Position numbers and translations under genes: made by a program. Positions 54,202 through 64,000 of a DNA stretch of 64,000 nt are shown here, one piece after another. A model generated the notes under the pieces. It did not search any database and was not told the origin of the DNA. It saw nothing but the letters and a program-made list of their open reading frames with translations. Origin of the DNA: Alphaproteobacteria bacterium (GTDB lineage Bacteria > Pseudomonadota > Alphaproteobacteria > Sphingomonadales > Sphingomonadaceae); NCBI GenBank assembly GCA_018970445.1, contig JAGWWF010000005.1, positions 1 to 64,000 of the forward strand. The letters run 5' to 3'. Numbering within the stretch: the stretch's first letter is position 1; every line of letters starts with the position of its first letter.

Positions 54202-55470
54202 ATGGCCGAGTCGCTGCCTCTTCGCTGGCTGTATCTGGATCTGAACAGCTATTTCGCCAGTGTGGAGCAGCAGCTGAACCCGCACTTGCGCGGGCGCCCC
54301 GTGGTGGTGGCCCCGGTGATGACCGACAGCACCAGCGCGATTGCGGCCAGTTATGAGGCCAAGGCCTTTGGCATCCGCACCGGCACGAAAATCTGGGAGG
54401 CGAAGGCCAGGTGCCGCGACGTGGTGATCGTGCCCGGCCGGCATGAGGATTATGTGAAGTTCCACCACAAGATCGTGGCCGAGGTGGAGCGGCATGTGCC
54501 GGTGGCGGCGGTGTGCTCCATCGACGAGGTGGCGTGCCGGTTGCTGGACAATGAGAACAGCGTGGCCGCGGTGCAGGCGCTGGCAGCGCGGATCAAGGCC
54601 GGGCTGGCGGCCAATGTGGGCGCGTGCCTCACCGCCTCCATCGGGGTGGCTTCGAACCGCCTGCTGGCCAAGATGGCGGCCGACATGATGAAGCCCGATG
54701 GGCTGACCATCCTCACCGACGATGTGCGCGCGGCGCGGCTGGAACAGTTGAAGCTGGCCGATATTCCCGGTGTGGGCCGCGCGATGGAGCGGCGGCTGGC
54801 GGCGGCGGGCCTGGTGACGATGGCGCAGTTGCTGGCGATGAGCGCCGCCCAGGCGCGGCAGGCCTGGGGCAGCGTGTGGGGCGAGCGGCTGCACCGGCAA
54901 TTGCAGGGCCATGAGGTGGCCGACGTGGCGCAAACCCGCAAGAGCATCGGCCATTCCCATGTGCTGGGGCCGGACAAGCGCCCGGTGGCGCACGCGCGGC
55001 TGGTGGCGCGGCGGCTGGTGATGAAGGCCGGCACCCGCCTGCGCCGCGCCGATCTGCGCACCAGCTGGATCGGCCTGTTCGTGAAGGGCGAAACGCGCGG
55101 GACCAGATGGAAAGCCGGCCGGAAATTGCCCCAGGTGATGGACAGCCTCAGCCTGGTGGAGGCCATGGACGGCCTGTGGGCGCAGATGGAGCGCGAATTT
55201 CCACACAAGCGGCTGTTGCAGGTGGGGGTGGTGCTGGCCGATCTGTCCCCGGCCGCCACCGCGCAGGCCGATCTGTTCGATTCGGGCGCTTTGCTGTGCG
55301 CCCGCACCGACGAACGGCGGCTGGCGCTGTCCCGCGCCATGGACAAGGTCAACAGCCGCTTCGGCCGCGATGCCGTCACGCTCGGCCACGATGCCCGCGG
55401 CGCAACGCGATCGCGCGGGCCAGCGATTGCCTTCACGCGGATTCCGGAACTGGCGGAGTTCAGCGAATGA
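54202..55470 (+). CDS. Y-family DNA polymerase
   Basis: A 422-aa translesion polymerase of the DinB/UmuC superfamily. Metal ligands are D13 (YLDLNSYFASVEQ) and D108-E109 (CSIDEVACRL); ASIGVASNRLLAKMAADMMK and the helix-hairpin-helix IPGVGRAMERRL follow. No C-terminal beta-clamp motif is obvious. The DLN in place of the DMD of Pol IV marks a separate bacterial clade. It converges on hemN, with stop codons touching. Confidence 0.85.
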   Translation: MAESLPLRWLYLDLNSYFASVEQQLNPHLRGRPVVVAPVMTDSTSAIAASYEAKAFGIRTGTKIWEAKARCRDVVIVPGRHEDYVKFHHKIVAEVERHVPVAAVCSIDEVACRLLDNENSVAAVQALAARIKAGLAANVGACLTASIGVASNRLLAKMAADMMKPDGLTILTDDVRAARLEQLKLADIPGVGRAMERRLAAAGLVTMAQLLAMSAAQARQAWGSVWGERLHRQLQGHEVADVAQTRKSIGHSHVLGPDKRPVAHARLVARRLVMKAGTRLRRADLRTSWIGLFVKGETRGTRWKAGRKLPQVMDSLSLVEAMDGLWAQMEREFPHKRLLQVGVVLADLSPAATAQADLFDSGALLCARTDERRLALSRAMDKVNSRFGRDAVTLGHDARGATRSRGPAIAFTRIPELAEFSE

Positions 55471-56790
55471 TCACACCGCCGATGAATGGCGCTGCGGCGC
55501 CTTCAGATGCGCATCAAAGGCGGATGCGATCAACCGGGCATAGGGCCAGCCATCGGCGGTGAGCGCGATGTGGTGGCCGTGCAGATGCACCAGCCCGCGC
55601 GCGGCGTGGGGGGCCAGGCTGGCCAGCGCCGGTGCCAGCGCGGCGGGCACATCGGCGGCGCCATCGCACAGCAGCCGTTCGATCACGGCGGCGCGGGCAC
55701 GATCGTCGGCGCTGACGCCCACACCGCGGCAACCGGCCATTTGCCCGGCGTTCACGCGGCCTTCCCAGCCGGCCAGATGCTTGTCGTTCTGCACGATCAG
55801 CTGCGGAAACTGGCTGATGGCGGTGGCGCCCAGGCCGATGAGCGCGGTTCCGGCCCCAATGCCCTGGCCTGTGGCATAGCCCTGGAAGTTGCGGATCAGG
55901 CTGCCGGTGGCGGCGGCCACGGCCATGCTGTCTTCGGGCAGGGCAAAATGATCAAATCCGATCACGGCATAACCGGCCTGGCGGAACAGGCGGTTGGCCG
56001 CCGCGCTCATGGCAAAGCGCGCGGCGGCTCCGGGCAGATCCAGATCGGCAATCATGCGCTGGCGCGGGATGGCCGCCGGCATATGGGCATAGCCGAACAC
56101 CGCCACCCGCGATGGTTGCAGAGCGATGGCCTGATCGATGGTTTCGGTCAGATCAATCACGCTCTGGCCGGGCAGGCCATACATCAGATCGAAATTGATG
56201 GCGCTGATGCCGGCCGCCCGGAACTGCGCCACCGCATCGGCAATCATTTCAAACGGCTGGATGCGGTTGATCAGTTTCTGCACATGCGGCGCGAACGTCT
56301 GCACGCCCAGGCTGATGCGGGAGACGCCGGCGGCGGCCAGCGCCTGCGCATCGCCGGGGCGGATGGCGCGCGGATCAAGCTCCATGGCGATTTCGCAATC
56401 ATCGGCCACGGCGAAATGCTGGCGCAGGCCGGCGATGATGCGGGCCAGCACCGGGGCGGCCAGCGCATTGGGGCTGCCACCGCCAAAGTTGATCGCGGTG
56501 ACACGGCCGGCGCACAGGCTGGCCACCGTGGCGATTTCGGCCAGCAGCGCCTTTTCATAACGCCGCAGCCGATCACTGGCCGCCACCCCGGTGTTGCAGC
56601 CGCAATACCAGCAGATCTGCCGGCAGAAGGGGATGTGGAGATAGAGCGCCACCGGATCATCCGGCGCAATGGCGGCCAGCGCGCGGGCCTGATCGGCGGG
56701 GCCAACGCCCTCGTGAAACTGCGCCGCCGTGGGATAGCTGGTGTAGCGCGGCACCGGCCGCGCGGCGAGATCGGGATGGAAGATGGGCAT
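55471..56790 (-). CDS. hemN: Oxygen-independent coproporphyrinogen III oxidase
   Basis: A 439-aa radical-SAM enzyme of haem synthesis under low oxygen. The [4Fe-4S] motif is C56-x3-C60-x2-C63 (PFCRQICWYCGCNTG), with NFGGGSPNAL and SLGVQTFAPHVQKLINR behind it. A perfect FNR/FixK-type box is centred 42 bp upstream of the ATG with a -10-like TAGAAC between, so transcription may start at or next to the A of the ATG and give a leaderless mRNA. Confidence 0.95.
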   Translation of the reverse strand: MPIFHPDLAARPVPRYTSYPTAAQFHEGVGPADQARALAAIAPDDPVALYLHIPFCRQICWYCGCNTGVAASDRLRRYEKALLAEIATVASLCAGRVTAINFGGGSPNALAAPVLARIIAGLRQHFAVADDCEIAMELDPRAIRPGDAQALAAAGVSRISLGVQTFAPHVQKLINRIQPFEMIADAVAQFRAAGISAINFDLMYGLPGQSVIDLTETIDQAIALQPSRVAVFGYAHMPAAIPRQRMIADLDLPGAAARFAMSAAANRLFRQAGYAVIGFDHFALPEDSMAVAAATGSLIRNFQGYATGQGIGAGTALIGLGATAISQFPQLIVQNDKHLAGWEGRVNAGQMAGCRGVGVSADDRARAAVIERLLCDGAADVPAALAPALASLAPHAARGLVHLHGHHIALTADGWPYARLIASAFDAHLKAPQRHSSAV

Positions 56791-56796
56791 GGGCCG

Positions 56797-56839
56797 GTTC
56801 TAGGCGCGGGCGGGGCCGGCTGGCGTTGATCTGGATCAA
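56797..56839 (-). promoter_or_regulatory. FNR/FixK-type box and -10 upstream of hemN
   Basis: TTGATCTGGATCAA at 56826-56839 is a perfect TTGAT-N4-ATCAA palindrome, the consensus for FNR, Anr and FixK. TAGAAC lies on the hemN strand at 56802-56797. Box centre to the hemN ATG is 42 bp, the spacing of a class II activator site if the ATG is the start of the transcript. hemN is a standard member of such regulons. Confidence 0.85.
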
Positions 56840-56921
56840 ACCTGTATCGGGCCAGGCGGCCGCACCACGCGTGTGCAAAGCCCCACCCCCGGCCCTTGCC
56901 GCAAGCGGGAGGGGCGCACCG

Positions 56922-58253
56922 TCAATGCAGCTTCAGCTTCGGCCTGACCACCTGGTTGACGTGGCCGATGAGCATGAGGAACAGGCCTTTGATCCAGCCG
57001 TGGATGGCAACAAGGTGCATGCGGTAGAGCGAGGTGTAGACCAGCCGGGCGAGCCGGCCTTCGATGGCCATCTTGCCGCCGACCAGATTGCCCATCAGGC
57101 TGCCCACGGTGGAATAGCGCGCCAGGCTGACCAGTGAGCCCTTGTCCTGATAGACGAACGGCGCCAGGGACTTGCCGGCGATCAGCGCCTTGATGTTGCG
57201 GAACACCGTATCGGCCATCTGGTGCGCGGCCTGGGCGCGCGGCGGGATCGGGCGGGTGTGGCCCGGCGGGGTGTAGCTGGCGCAATCGCCGATGGCGAAG
57301 ATGCGATCATCGCGCGTGGTCTGCAGCGTGTCGCGCACCAGCAGCTGGTTGTTGCGGGTGGTTTCCAGCCCGCCGATTTCGGCCAGGAAGGGCGCGCCCT
57401 TCACGCCGGCGGCCCACACGCGGATATCGGCGGGGATGATGGTGCCATCCTTGATGTGGATGGCATCGGCCGTGGCGGCCACCACCTGGGTGCCGGGCAG
57501 CACCTTCACGCCCAGATTTTCCAGCTCGGCATGGGCGGCGGCCGACAGTTTTTCGGGCAGCAGCGGCAGGATGCGCGGGCCGGCTTCCAGCAGGGAGACT
57601 TGCAGGCGCTGGCGATCGAACACCTCCAGCCCGTAAAAACCCAGCGCATCGGCGGCGGAATAAAGCTCGGCCGCCAGTTCCACCCCGGTGGCGCCGCCGC
57701 CAACGATCACCACCTTCACGGTGGCATCGCTGGCCGGATCGGCGACCATCTGGCGTGACACGCGCAGGCACTGGTTGAGCAGCTTGCGGCGGAAGCGATC
57801 GGCATCGGCCCGGCTTTCCAGCGCCAGGCAATGATCCTTCACGCCGGCAATGCCGAAATCATTGGAGACGCTGCCCACCGCGACGACAAGATAATCATAG
57901 CGGATGCGGTGGCGGCCGATCACTTCGCTGCCATCATCATCGGTGATCGGCGCGATGATGATCGCCTGCGCTTCGCGGTCGATGGCTTCCAGTGCCCCAT
58001 CGAAATAGCGGTAACCCCAGCGAAAGGCATGGCCGCGATAGCCCACCTCGTCCAGATTGGCATCCAGGCTGCCGGCGGCCACTTCGTGCAGCAACGGCTT
58101 CCAGATGTGGGTGGGGTTGCGATCGACCAGGATGATGTCGAAATCGGCGCGGGGAAAATGCGCGCCCAGCCGCGTCACCAGCTCCAGCCCGCCGGCGCCG
58201 CCGCCCACCACGACGATCTGGGTTTTCTTTCCGTCTGCGCGTGTGCGTGGCAT
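56922..58253 (-). CDS. ndh: Type II NADH:quinone oxidoreductase
   Basis: A 443-aa FAD enzyme. FAD-binding VVVGGGAGGLELVTRLG (about 14-30) and NADH-binding VVIVGGGATGVELAAEL (near 187) are clear, together with FAIGDCASY and AQAAHQMAD typical of NDH-2. The C-terminal helices anchor it to the membrane. It passes electrons to ubiquinone without proton pumping. It lies upstream of hemN on the same strand with the FNR box between them. Confidence 0.9.
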   Translation of the reverse strand: MPRTRADGKKTQIVVVGGGAGGLELVTRLGAHFPRADFDIILVDRNPTHIWKPLLHEVAAGSLDANLDEVGYRGHAFRWGYRYFDGALEAIDREAQAIIIAPITDDDGSEVIGRHRIRYDYLVVAVGSVSNDFGIAGVKDHCLALESRADADRFRRKLLNQCLRVSRQMVADPASDATVKVVIVGGGATGVELAAELYSAADALGFYGLEVFDRQRLQVSLLEAGPRILPLLPEKLSAAAHAELENLGVKVLPGTQVVAATADAIHIKDGTIIPADIRVWAAGVKGAPFLAEIGGLETTRNNQLLVRDTLQTTRDDRIFAIGDCASYTPPGHTRPIPPRAQAAHQMADTVFRNIKALIAGKSLAPFVYQDKGSLVSLARYSTVGSLMGNLVGGKMAIEGRLARLVYTSLYRMHLVAIHGWIKGLFLMLIGHVNQVVRPKLKLH

Positions 58254-58419
58254 GTATGTCGGCCGATCCTGTGCTGCCCCGCCGCTGCTCTAGCGTGTCG
58301 GCCCCGGCTTGCCCAATGACAATATGACCAATGCGGGCAGGCGCCGTGCCGATTGACAGGCCATGCCCGTGGTGCCGAGAAGGATCACGGCGGTGCGCGG
58401 CCGCGAAGGGGACGAACCG

Positions 58420-59289
58420 ATGCTGTATCTGCTGCTGGCGCTGCTGGCCTGTTTCGCGCTGGCCAATGCCGCGGTGCTGCTGGCGGCGGCGGTGCGTGGC
58501 CGCGTGTGGCCGCGCGCCGAAGCCGCCGTGCTGGGCGCGGTGGTGAATTTCCTGGATACGCTGGGCATTGGTTCGATGGCACCCACCATGGCCTGGTTCC
58601 GGTTTCGCCGCATGGTGCCCGATGGCCTGATCCCGCAGACGATGATCGCCGGCTTGACGCTGCCCACCATGGGGCAATCGCTGATCTTCCTGCTGTTGCT
58701 GGGGGTTGATCTTGATCCGGTGCTGCTGCTGGGATCGGTGGCGGCGCTGCTGGCCGGCGGCGTGGTGGGGGTGCGGCTGGTTGATCGGGCCCGGCCCTGG
58801 GTGGTGCAGGCGCTGGTGGGGGTGGCGCTGCTGCTGGCGGCGGCCTTCTATATCCTGTCGATCCTTGATCTGATGCCGGCAGGCGGCACCGCCACCGGCC
58901 TGTCGCCGGGGCTGACCATGGTGGCCATCGCGGCCAATTTCGGCTTTGGCATCCTCGTCAATTTCGGTGTGGGCAATTATGCCCCCACGCTGGCGCTGCT
59001 GTCGCTGATGGGGCTGGATCCGCGCCTGTGCTTCCCGATCATGGCCACCGGTGCCTCGCTGGCCGGGGCCAGCATCGGCATCCAGCATGTGCGCAGCCGC
59101 CGGGTTGATCTGGCCATCGTGCTGGCCATGGTGCTGGGCGGCATTCCGGCCGTGCTGGTGGCGGCGCTGGTGATCAAATCGCTGCCGCTGACCATGCTGA
59201 AATGGCTGGTCAGCCTGGTCATCATCTACACCGCCGCGGTGATGCTGCGCGGGGCGATGCAGGCGCGGGCCAGCAGCGCCGGGCCCTGA
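58420..59289 (+). CDS. TauE/SafE-family permease
   Basis: A 289-aa inner-membrane protein with about eight spans. GAVVNFLDTLGIGSMAPTMA at TM2 and ANFGFGILVNFGVGNYAPTLA in the second half are the two repeat motifs of the TauE/SafE (sulfite/organosulfonate exporter) family. An upstream ATG at 58363 would add 19 polar residues. Export of sulfite is possible, but substrates vary in this family. Confidence 0.82.
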   Translation: MLYLLLALLACFALANAAVLLAAAVRGRVWPRAEAAVLGAVVNFLDTLGIGSMAPTMAWFRFRRMVPDGLIPQTMIAGLTLPTMGQSLIFLLLLGVDLDPVLLLGSVAALLAGGVVGVRLVDRARPWVVQALVGVALLLAAAFYILSILDLMPAGGTATGLSPGLTMVAIAANFGFGILVNFGVGNYAPTLALLSLMGLDPRLCFPIMATGASLAGASIGIQHVRSRRVDLAIVLAMVLGGIPAVLVAALVIKSLPLTMLKWLVSLVIIYTAAVMLRGAMQARASSAGP

Positions 59290-59312
59290 TGGTCGCCCGG
59301 CGCTGCCCTGCC

Positions 59313-59705
59313 TCAATAGAAGAAGCGTTCCTCGATGATGCGGCCATCCTCGATTGTGTAAAGCGCGATCTCGTCCATCTTGAAACGCTCGCCGCTGTCC
59401 TTGTTGGTCACATCCATGGTGAAGCGCACGGTGAACTGATCGCCGTTCACCCAGGGGCCTTCGGCGGTGCCGCTGTGGATTTCGTGGGCGCCGCTCCACC
59501 ATTCGCTCTTGGCGCGCACGGCATCGATCCCGTCGCACACCGCCATCGGGCCCTCGCCGGGTTCAAAGGAGATCACCTCCTCGTCCCAATAGGTGTCGCC
59601 GATCGCTTCAAATTCGCCGGCCCTGGCCAGCGCCACCACATGCTCGGCAATCGCGCGGATATCCACGGATTCCTCGCCGAAATCATCATCCAGTTCGTCG
59701 CTCAT
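59313..59705 (-). CDS. SnoaL/NTF2-like protein
   Basis: A 130-aa single-domain protein with the cone-shaped NTF2 fold pattern: [41 protein letters not shown] (cited in parts) and a C-terminal [13 protein letters not shown]. Members include ketosteroid-isomerase-like enzymes and ligand-binding proteins; no catalytic set can be named. An upstream ATG at 59771 would overlap the purL leader and is not preferred. Confidence 0.75.
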   Translation of the reverse strand: MSDELDDDFGEESVDIRAIAEHVVALARAGEFEAIGDTYWDEEVISFEPGEGPMAVCDGIDAVRAKSEWWSGAHEIHSGTAEGPWVNGDQFTVRFTMDVTNKDSGERFKMDEIALYTIEDGRIIEERFFY

Positions 59706-59800
59706 CTCAGCCTCCCGTGCTTCCGATTCGATCAACCGAAGCGACAAAATCTTGCCATGGCGGCATGACAAATCGGCGGCCGGCGGCTATGCGCGCAGCC

Positions 59801-61951
59801 ATGAACATCACGCCCGACATCGTTGCCGCGCACGGCTTCACCCCGGATGAGTATCAGCGCGTGCTGGCCGCGATGGGGCGAGAGCCCAACCTCTTGGAAC
59901 TCGGCATTTTTTCGGTGATGTGGTCGGAACATTGTTCCTACAAGTCGTCCCGCATCCATCTGGCCAAGCTGCCGACCACCGCGCCCTGGGTGATCTGCGG
60001 CCCTGGCGAGAATGCCGGCGTGATCGACATTGGCGATGGTGATGCCGCCATCTTCAAGATGGAAAGCCACAACCACCCCAGCTTCATCGAGCCCTATCAG
60101 GGCGCCGCCACCGGCGTGGGCGGCATCCTGCGCGACGTGTTCACCATGGGCGCGCGCCCGGTGGCCAACATGAACGCCCTGCGTTTTGGCGCCATCGATG
60201 CGCCGCGCATGCGCCATCTGGTGAAGGGCGTGGTGGCCGGCATCGGCGGCTACGGCAATTGCGTGGGCGTGCCCACCGTGGGCGGCGAGACGATCTTTCA
60301 CCCCAGCTACAACGGCAACATCATCGTGAATGCGATGACGGTGGGCATCGCCCGCGCCGACAGGATCTTCTATTCCGCCGCCGCCGGCGTGGGCAATCCG
60401 GTCGTCTATGTCGGCAGCAAGACCGGGCGGGACGGCATCCACGGCGCCACCATGGCCAGCGCCGAATTTGACGAGACATCCGAGGAAAAGCGCCCGACCG
60501 TGCAGGTGGGCGATCCGTTCACCGAAAAGCTGCTGATCGAGGCCTGCCTGGAGCTGATGGCATCCGATGCGATCGTGGCCATTCAGGACATGGGCGCGGC
60601 GGGCCTGACCAGCAGCAGCGTCGAAATGGCCAGCAAGGGCGGGGTGGGCATCCGCCTCGATCTGGACAAGGTGCCGTGCCGCGAAACCGGCATGACGCCC
60701 TATGAGATGATGCTATCGGAATCCCAGGAACGGATGCTGATGGTGCTGAAACCCGGCCGCGAGGCCTTTGCCGAAGCGATCTTCCGCAAGTGGGAACTGG
60801 ATTTTGCCGTGATCGGCGAGGTTGTCCACGGTGGCGATCTGGTGATGACCTTCCACGGCCACGAGGTTGGCCGCATCCCGCTGGAACCGCTGGCCGATGC
60901 CGCGCCTCGCTATGATCGGCCGCATGTGCCGACACCGCCGCGCGCGGCCCTGGCCGATGTGCCCGGCAGCGCCAGCATCGTTGCTGATCTGAAAACCCTG
61001 CTGGCCAGCGCCGATCTGTGTTCGCGCCGCTGGATCTGGGAACAATATGATTGCCAGGTGGGCGCCGACACGTTGCAGCGCCCCGGCGGCGATGCCGCGG
61101 TGGTGCGCGTGCACGGCACGAACAAGGCACTGGCCATCGCCACCGATTGCACCCCGCGTTATTGCTTTGCCGATCCAAACGAAGGCGGCAAGCAGGCGGT
61201 GGCCGAAACCTGGCGCAACCTGATCGCGGTGGGGGCTTGGCCGCTGGCCATCACCAATTGCCTCAACTTCGCCTCCCCGCAGAACCCGGTGATCATGGGG
61301 CAACTGGTGGGCTGCATCGAAGGCATGGCCGAAGCCTGCAGGGCGCTCGACTATCCGGTCGTGTCGGGCAATGTGTCCCTCTACAACGAAAGCCGCGCCA
61401 CCGGCGGCGGCAATGCCATCCTGCCCACCCCGGCGATTGGCGGCGTGGGGCTGCTGGCCGATTATTCCACGCAGATGGATCTGGCCTTCAAGGCCGCTGG
61501 CGATGGCATCTGGCTGATCGGCACAGACGGCACGCACCTGGGCCAGTCGCTGTGGCTGCGCGAATGCCGGGCCCGCGAAGACGGCCCGCCGCCGCCGGTC
61601 AACCTGGTCGCCGAACGCGCCCATGGCGAGGCGGTGGCTGCCCTGATCGCCGAGGGCATGGTGACGGCGGTGCACGATCTGTCCGATGGTGGCCTGGTGG
61701 TGGCCCTGGCCGAGATGGCGCTGGCCAGCGGGCTGGGCGCGGTGGTGGATGGCCGGCTGGATGCCGCCGCCGCCTTTGGCGAGGATCAGGGCCGTTATCT
61801 TGTCACCGCGCCGGCCGGCACCGCCATTCCCGGTGCCACCCGCATCGGCACGGTGGGCGGCGACACGCTGGTGCTGAACGGCGAAGCGGTGGCGCTGGCC
61901 GAACTGAAACATCTGCACGAAAGCGCGCTGCCGGCGATGCTTGCCGGCTGA
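59801..61951 (+). CDS. purL: Phosphoribosylformylglycinamidine synthase, PurL subunit
   Basis: A 716-aa small-type PurL that converts FGAR to FGAM with ammonia from Pur[35 protein letters not shown] (cited to 20 residues) and [15 protein letters not shown] loops, the ATP sites and the internal duplication of the domain are present. Lack of a glutaminase domain agrees with separate purS and purQ at 50856-51748. Confidence 0.96.
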   Translation: MNITPDIVAAHGFTPDEYQRVLAAMGREPNLLELGIFSVMWSEHCSYKSSRIHLAKLPTTAPWVICGPGENAGVIDIGDGDAAIFKMESHNHPSFIEPYQGAATGVGGILRDVFTMGARPVANMNALRFGAIDAPRMRHLVKGVVAGIGGYGNCVGVPTVGGETIFHPSYNGNIIVNAMTVGIARADRIFYSAAAGVGNPVVYVGSKTGRDGIHGATMASAEFDETSEEKRPTVQVGDPFTEKLLIEACLELMASDAIVAIQDMGAAGLTSSSVEMASKGGVGIRLDLDKVPCRETGMTPYEMMLSESQERMLMVLKPGREAFAEAIFRKWELDFAVIGEVVHGGDLVMTFHGHEVGRIPLEPLADAAPRYDRPHVPTPPRAALADVPGSASIVADLKTLLASADLCSRRWIWEQYDCQVGADTLQRPGGDAAVVRVHGTNKALAIATDCTPRYCFADPNEGGKQAVAETWRNLIAVGAWPLAITNCLNFASPQNPVIMGQLVGCIEGMAEACRALDYPVVSGNVSLYNESRATGGGNAILPTPAIGGVGLLADYSTQMDLAFKAAGDGIWLIGTDGTHLGQSLWLRECRAREDGPPPPVNLVAERAHGEAVAALIAEGMVTAVHDLSDGGLVVALAEMALASGLGAVVDGRLDAAAAFGEDQGRYLVTAPAGTAIPGATRIGTVGGDTLVLNGEAVALAELKHLHESALPAMLAG

Positions 61952-62013
61952 TTGTCGTCAAACCGCAATGTCGGCATGATCTTGTGTGGCGACAACGCGA
62001 AAGGGGCGCAGGC

Positions 62014-62424
62014 ATGGGCATGCTGGACGAACTGCTGGCACAGGCCGGTGGGCAGATCGATATCGCCGGGCTGGCCGGCAAGGCCGGGCTGGACCCGGCC
62101 ATGGTGCACGGCGCGCTGGGCCAGCTGCTGCCGCAGATCGCCGATCCGGCGGTGAACAACGCCCAGGCCGTGGCCGATGTGGCCAGCAAGACCGGGCTGG
62201 ATGCCGGCGCGCTGGCCGGGCTGCTGCCGCAACTGCTGCAACAGGTGCAGGGTGCCGGCGGCCCAGGCACAGGTGGGGGCGGCGCGCTGGATCAGCTGCT
62301 GGCCGGGCTGGGCAGCCAGGCCGGCGGCGCCGGTGGCCTGCTGGGCCAGGTGGCCGGGATGCTGGACCGCGATGGCGATGGCAATCCCATCGACGACATC
62401 ATGGGGATGTTCGGCAAGAAATAG
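62014..62424 (+). CDS. DUF937/YidB-like protein
   Basis: A 136-aa Ala/Gly/Leu-rich protein with repeated GLAGKAGLDPA and TGLDAGALAGLLPQLL units and a C-terminal DRDGDGNPIDDIMGMFGKK resembling a single calcium-binding EF-loop. This layout is seen in DUF937-type proteins of unknown function. The second ATG at 62020 is an alternative start. Confidence 0.65.
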   Translation: MGMLDELLAQAGGQIDIAGLAGKAGLDPAMVHGALGQLLPQIADPAVNNAQAVADVASKTGLDAGALAGLLPQLLQQVQGAGGPGTGGGGALDQLLAGLGSQAGGAGGLLGQVAGMLDRDGDGNPIDDIMGMFGKK

Positions 62425-62493
62425 GCCGCGGCCGCCTGATTGGCCGGTTCATCAGCCCTTGAACGGCGGCGGGGCGGGGCCAGATTCACGGCC

Positions 62494-62880
62494 ATGCGCC
62501 GCGCCATTGCCATGAACACGCCCCGGAATACGCGCTTGCCCCGCACCGATGCCGCCGCGGCCCGCGCGCGGATCGATCGGCTGGAACATCTGCTGGAAGG
62601 CGTGGTGCGCCTGCCCGGCCTGTCGCGGCGCATCGGGCTGGATGCGCTGATCGGGCTGGTGCCGGGCGCGGGCGATGCCGCCACCGCCCTGCTGGGCCTG
62701 TATATCGTCTGGGAAGCGCGCAATCTGGGCGCATCGCGGGCGCTGTTGCTGCGCATGCTGGCCAATATCGCGGTTGATGCCGCCATCGGCAGTGTGCCGC
62801 TGGCTGGCGATCTGTTCGATCTGCTGTTCCGTTCCAACAGCCGCAACCTGGCGCTGCTGCGGCGGCTGCGCCAGGGCTGA
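62494..62880 (+). CDS. DUF4112 membrane protein
   Basis: A 128-aa protein. The DUF4112 core is visible: RIDRLEHLLEGVVRLPGLSR, GLDALIGLVPGAGDAATALL (both cited to 20) and VPLAGDLFDLLFRSNSRNLAL, with one or two membrane helices. Function unknown. Starts at 62494 and 62512 are both possible. Confidence 0.78.
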   Translation: MRRAIAMNTPRNTRLPRTDAAAARARIDRLEHLLEGVVRLPGLSRRIGLDALIGLVPGAGDAATALLGLYIVWEARNLGASRALLLRMLANIAVDAAIGSVPLAGDLFDLLFRSNSRNLALLRRLRQG

Positions 62881-62940
62881 TCCGGCGGCAGCGGCGCGCA
62901 CCGCTTGCATCGCGGCCGGCAATGCCGCACGGGCTGCGGC

Positions 62941-63714
62941 ATGACCCTGTTCTATCTGCTGCTGGCCGTTGGCCTGGCCGCCGGGCTGAATGCCGCCGGC
63001 CGCATCGGCCGTGTGGCCGCGCAACTGGCGGCAGCGGCGGCACTGGCGATGATGGCCTGGTCGATCTGGCTGGCCAATGGCGATGGCACCTTTGCGGCGC
63101 GGGCCAGTGATGATGCGCGGCCGCTGCTGCTCAATCTGATGGCCGGGGTGGCGCTGGCGGTGATCGCGCTGCTGCTGGCCCTGCTGCCGGCGCAGGCGCG
63201 ACGCCGGGTGGATCAGGTGCCGCCGTGGAACCGCCGCCAGCACCGGGGCCAGATCGCCCGGCTGCTGCACTGGGCCAGCGCCGTGCTGATGCTGGCCGCG
63301 CTGCCGATGGGCCTGTTCGTGGCGGTGCTGGCGCCATCGGCCGAACGGGCCGAATTTGCCGGGGCGCACAACGGCATCGGCCTGGCCGTGCTGCTGCTGC
63401 TGCTGCTGCGCCTGCTGGCCCAGCGCGCCTCCCCCGGCCCGGCCAGCCCCAATGGCGCGGCGCGCCTGAACAAGTGGGCGCTGTATCTGCTGCTGCTGGC
63501 GCTGCCGCTGTCGGGCCTGGCGCTGGCCGGCAGCACGGGGGCGCCCGTGCTGGGCCTGCACATGGCCGAGGCGGTGCCGCTGCCGGTGTCGCGCCTGGCG
63601 CACCAGGCGCTGGCCGGGCTGTTCGCGCTGGCGCTGGCCGCCCATGCCGGCGCGGTGCTGTGGCACCATTTCGTGCTGCGCGATCGCCAACTGGTGCGGC
63701 GCATGCTGCGCTAG
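62941..63714 (+). CDS. Cytochrome b561-like membrane protein
   Basis: A 257-aa protein. Two N-terminal spans and a linker lead to a four-helix cytochrome b561/DUF4405-type domain with histidines placed for haem b: [32 protein letters not shown] and [11 protein letters not shown]. It may pass electrons between quinol and a periplasmic acceptor. The N-terminal extension is unusual for CybB (about 175 aa). Confidence 0.7.
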   Translation: MTLFYLLLAVGLAAGLNAAGRIGRVAAQLAAAAALAMMAWSIWLANGDGTFAARASDDARPLLLNLMAGVALAVIALLLALLPAQARRRVDQVPPWNRRQHRGQIARLLHWASAVLMLAALPMGLFVAVLAPSAERAEFAGAHNGIGLAVLLLLLLRLLAQRASPGPASPNGAARLNKWALYLLLLALPLSGLALAGSTGAPVLGLHMAEAVPLPVSRLAHQALAGLFALALAAHAGAVLWHHFVLRDRQLVRRMLR

Positions 63715-63746
63715 AACAAAGCACGCACACACGGCATAGTGCGGCC

Positions 63747-64000
63747 ATGGCCATCCAGATTCGCACCAATCTTGCCGAAACCGATCTGGGCGACTTCACC
63801 CCGCACCGCCCGGCGCGACCGGAAAAATCCGAAGGCGGCCGGCCGTTCGTGCTGAAGACCGAATATACGCCGGCCGGCGACCAACCCGCGGCCATTGCCG
63901 AGCTGGTGGCCGAAGCCAGGGCCGGCAACCGCGACCAGGTGCTGCTGGGCGTCACCGGTTCGGGCAAGACCTTCACCATGGCCAAGGTGATCGAAGCGGT
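63747..64000 (+). CDS. uvrB: Excinuclease ABC subunit B, 5' part
   Basis: The first 84 residues of UvrB, the helicase-like damage-verification subunit of nucleotide excision repair; the gene runs past the window edge. Walker [13 protein letters not shown] and the preceding [16 protein letters not shown] (Q-motif region) are diagnostic. The usual N-terminus is preceded by about 35 extra residues, common in alphaproteobacterial UvrB. Confidence 0.95.
   Translation, partial: MAIQIRTNLAETDLGDFTPHRPARPEKSEGGRPFVLKTEYTPAGDQPAAIAELVAEARAGNRDQVLLGVTGSGKTFTMAKVIEA

Overview
The window is high-GC chromosomal DNA from an alphaproteobacterium, most likely a member of the Sphingomonadales. The grounds are an alphaproteobacterial housekeeping set (EipA/DUF1134, NDUFA12-type complex I subunit, DUF2155, dnaA next to rpsT, mutM next to ubiE-ubiB), two TonB-dependent receptors, and an OlsB-like acyltransferase with a sphingosine-phosphate-lyase-like enzyme. 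Genus cannot be fixed by reading alone. Gene density is high and many neighbours overlap by 1-4 nt (ATGA, GTGA, TGATG), which indicates translational coupling.

Layout. 1-5.5 kb: tRNA-Phe, a leftward yacG/RNase E-G/maf/ferredoxin cluster, a 2-hydroxyacid dehydrogenase, EipA and an MFS carrier. 5.6-11.4 kb: tRNA-Ser(GCU) with a duplicated 3' fragment, a small YqaA/DedA-like membrane protein, then a complete type II-C CRISPR-Cas locus: 6-repeat array, cas2, cas1, a 1044-aa Cas9 with all nuclease motifs, and a predicted divergent tracrRNA with anti-repeat, hairpin and terminator. 11.4-20.8 kb: TonB receptor, modABC, aminotransferase, TetA-like MFS, and NDUFA12/MlaD/DUF2155/aat. 20.9-28.5 kb: accBC, GST, DUF1499, dapE and a tightly packed telA-xpaC-nuclease operon. 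28.6-35.2 kb: PLP decarboxylase, Rieske oxygenase, AmpG-like permease, OlsB-like acyltransferase, TsdA-like dihaem cytochrome and a FrnE-like DsbA protein. 35.2-40.8 kb: SsuD/SmoC-like monooxygenase, aldo-keto reductase, Gfo/Idh/MocA protein and TonB receptor, a plausible sugar-sulfonate (sulfoquinovose) module. 40.8-45.2 kb: small housekeeping genes between two inverted copies of a structured 3'-UTR repeat. 45.2-51.7 kb: dnaA, rpsT, mutM, ubiE-ubiB, purS-purQ. 51.9-64 kb: metallo-hydrolase, queuosine-precursor transporter, Y-family polymerase, hemN behind a perfect FNR-type box, type II NADH dehydrogenase, TauE/SafE, purL, small membrane proteins and the start of uvrB.

How the parts work together. 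In the CRISPR locus the array and tracrRNA are read rightward and the cas genes leftward. Each repeat ends in an extended -10 motif like that of Neisseria II-C repeats, so each spacer may have its own promoter. The 35-41 kb cluster would import a sugar sulfonate, release it from its glycoside, desulfonate it oxygenolytically and reduce the aldehyde product; this is inference from family membership. All coordinates were counted by hand and no database search was run.
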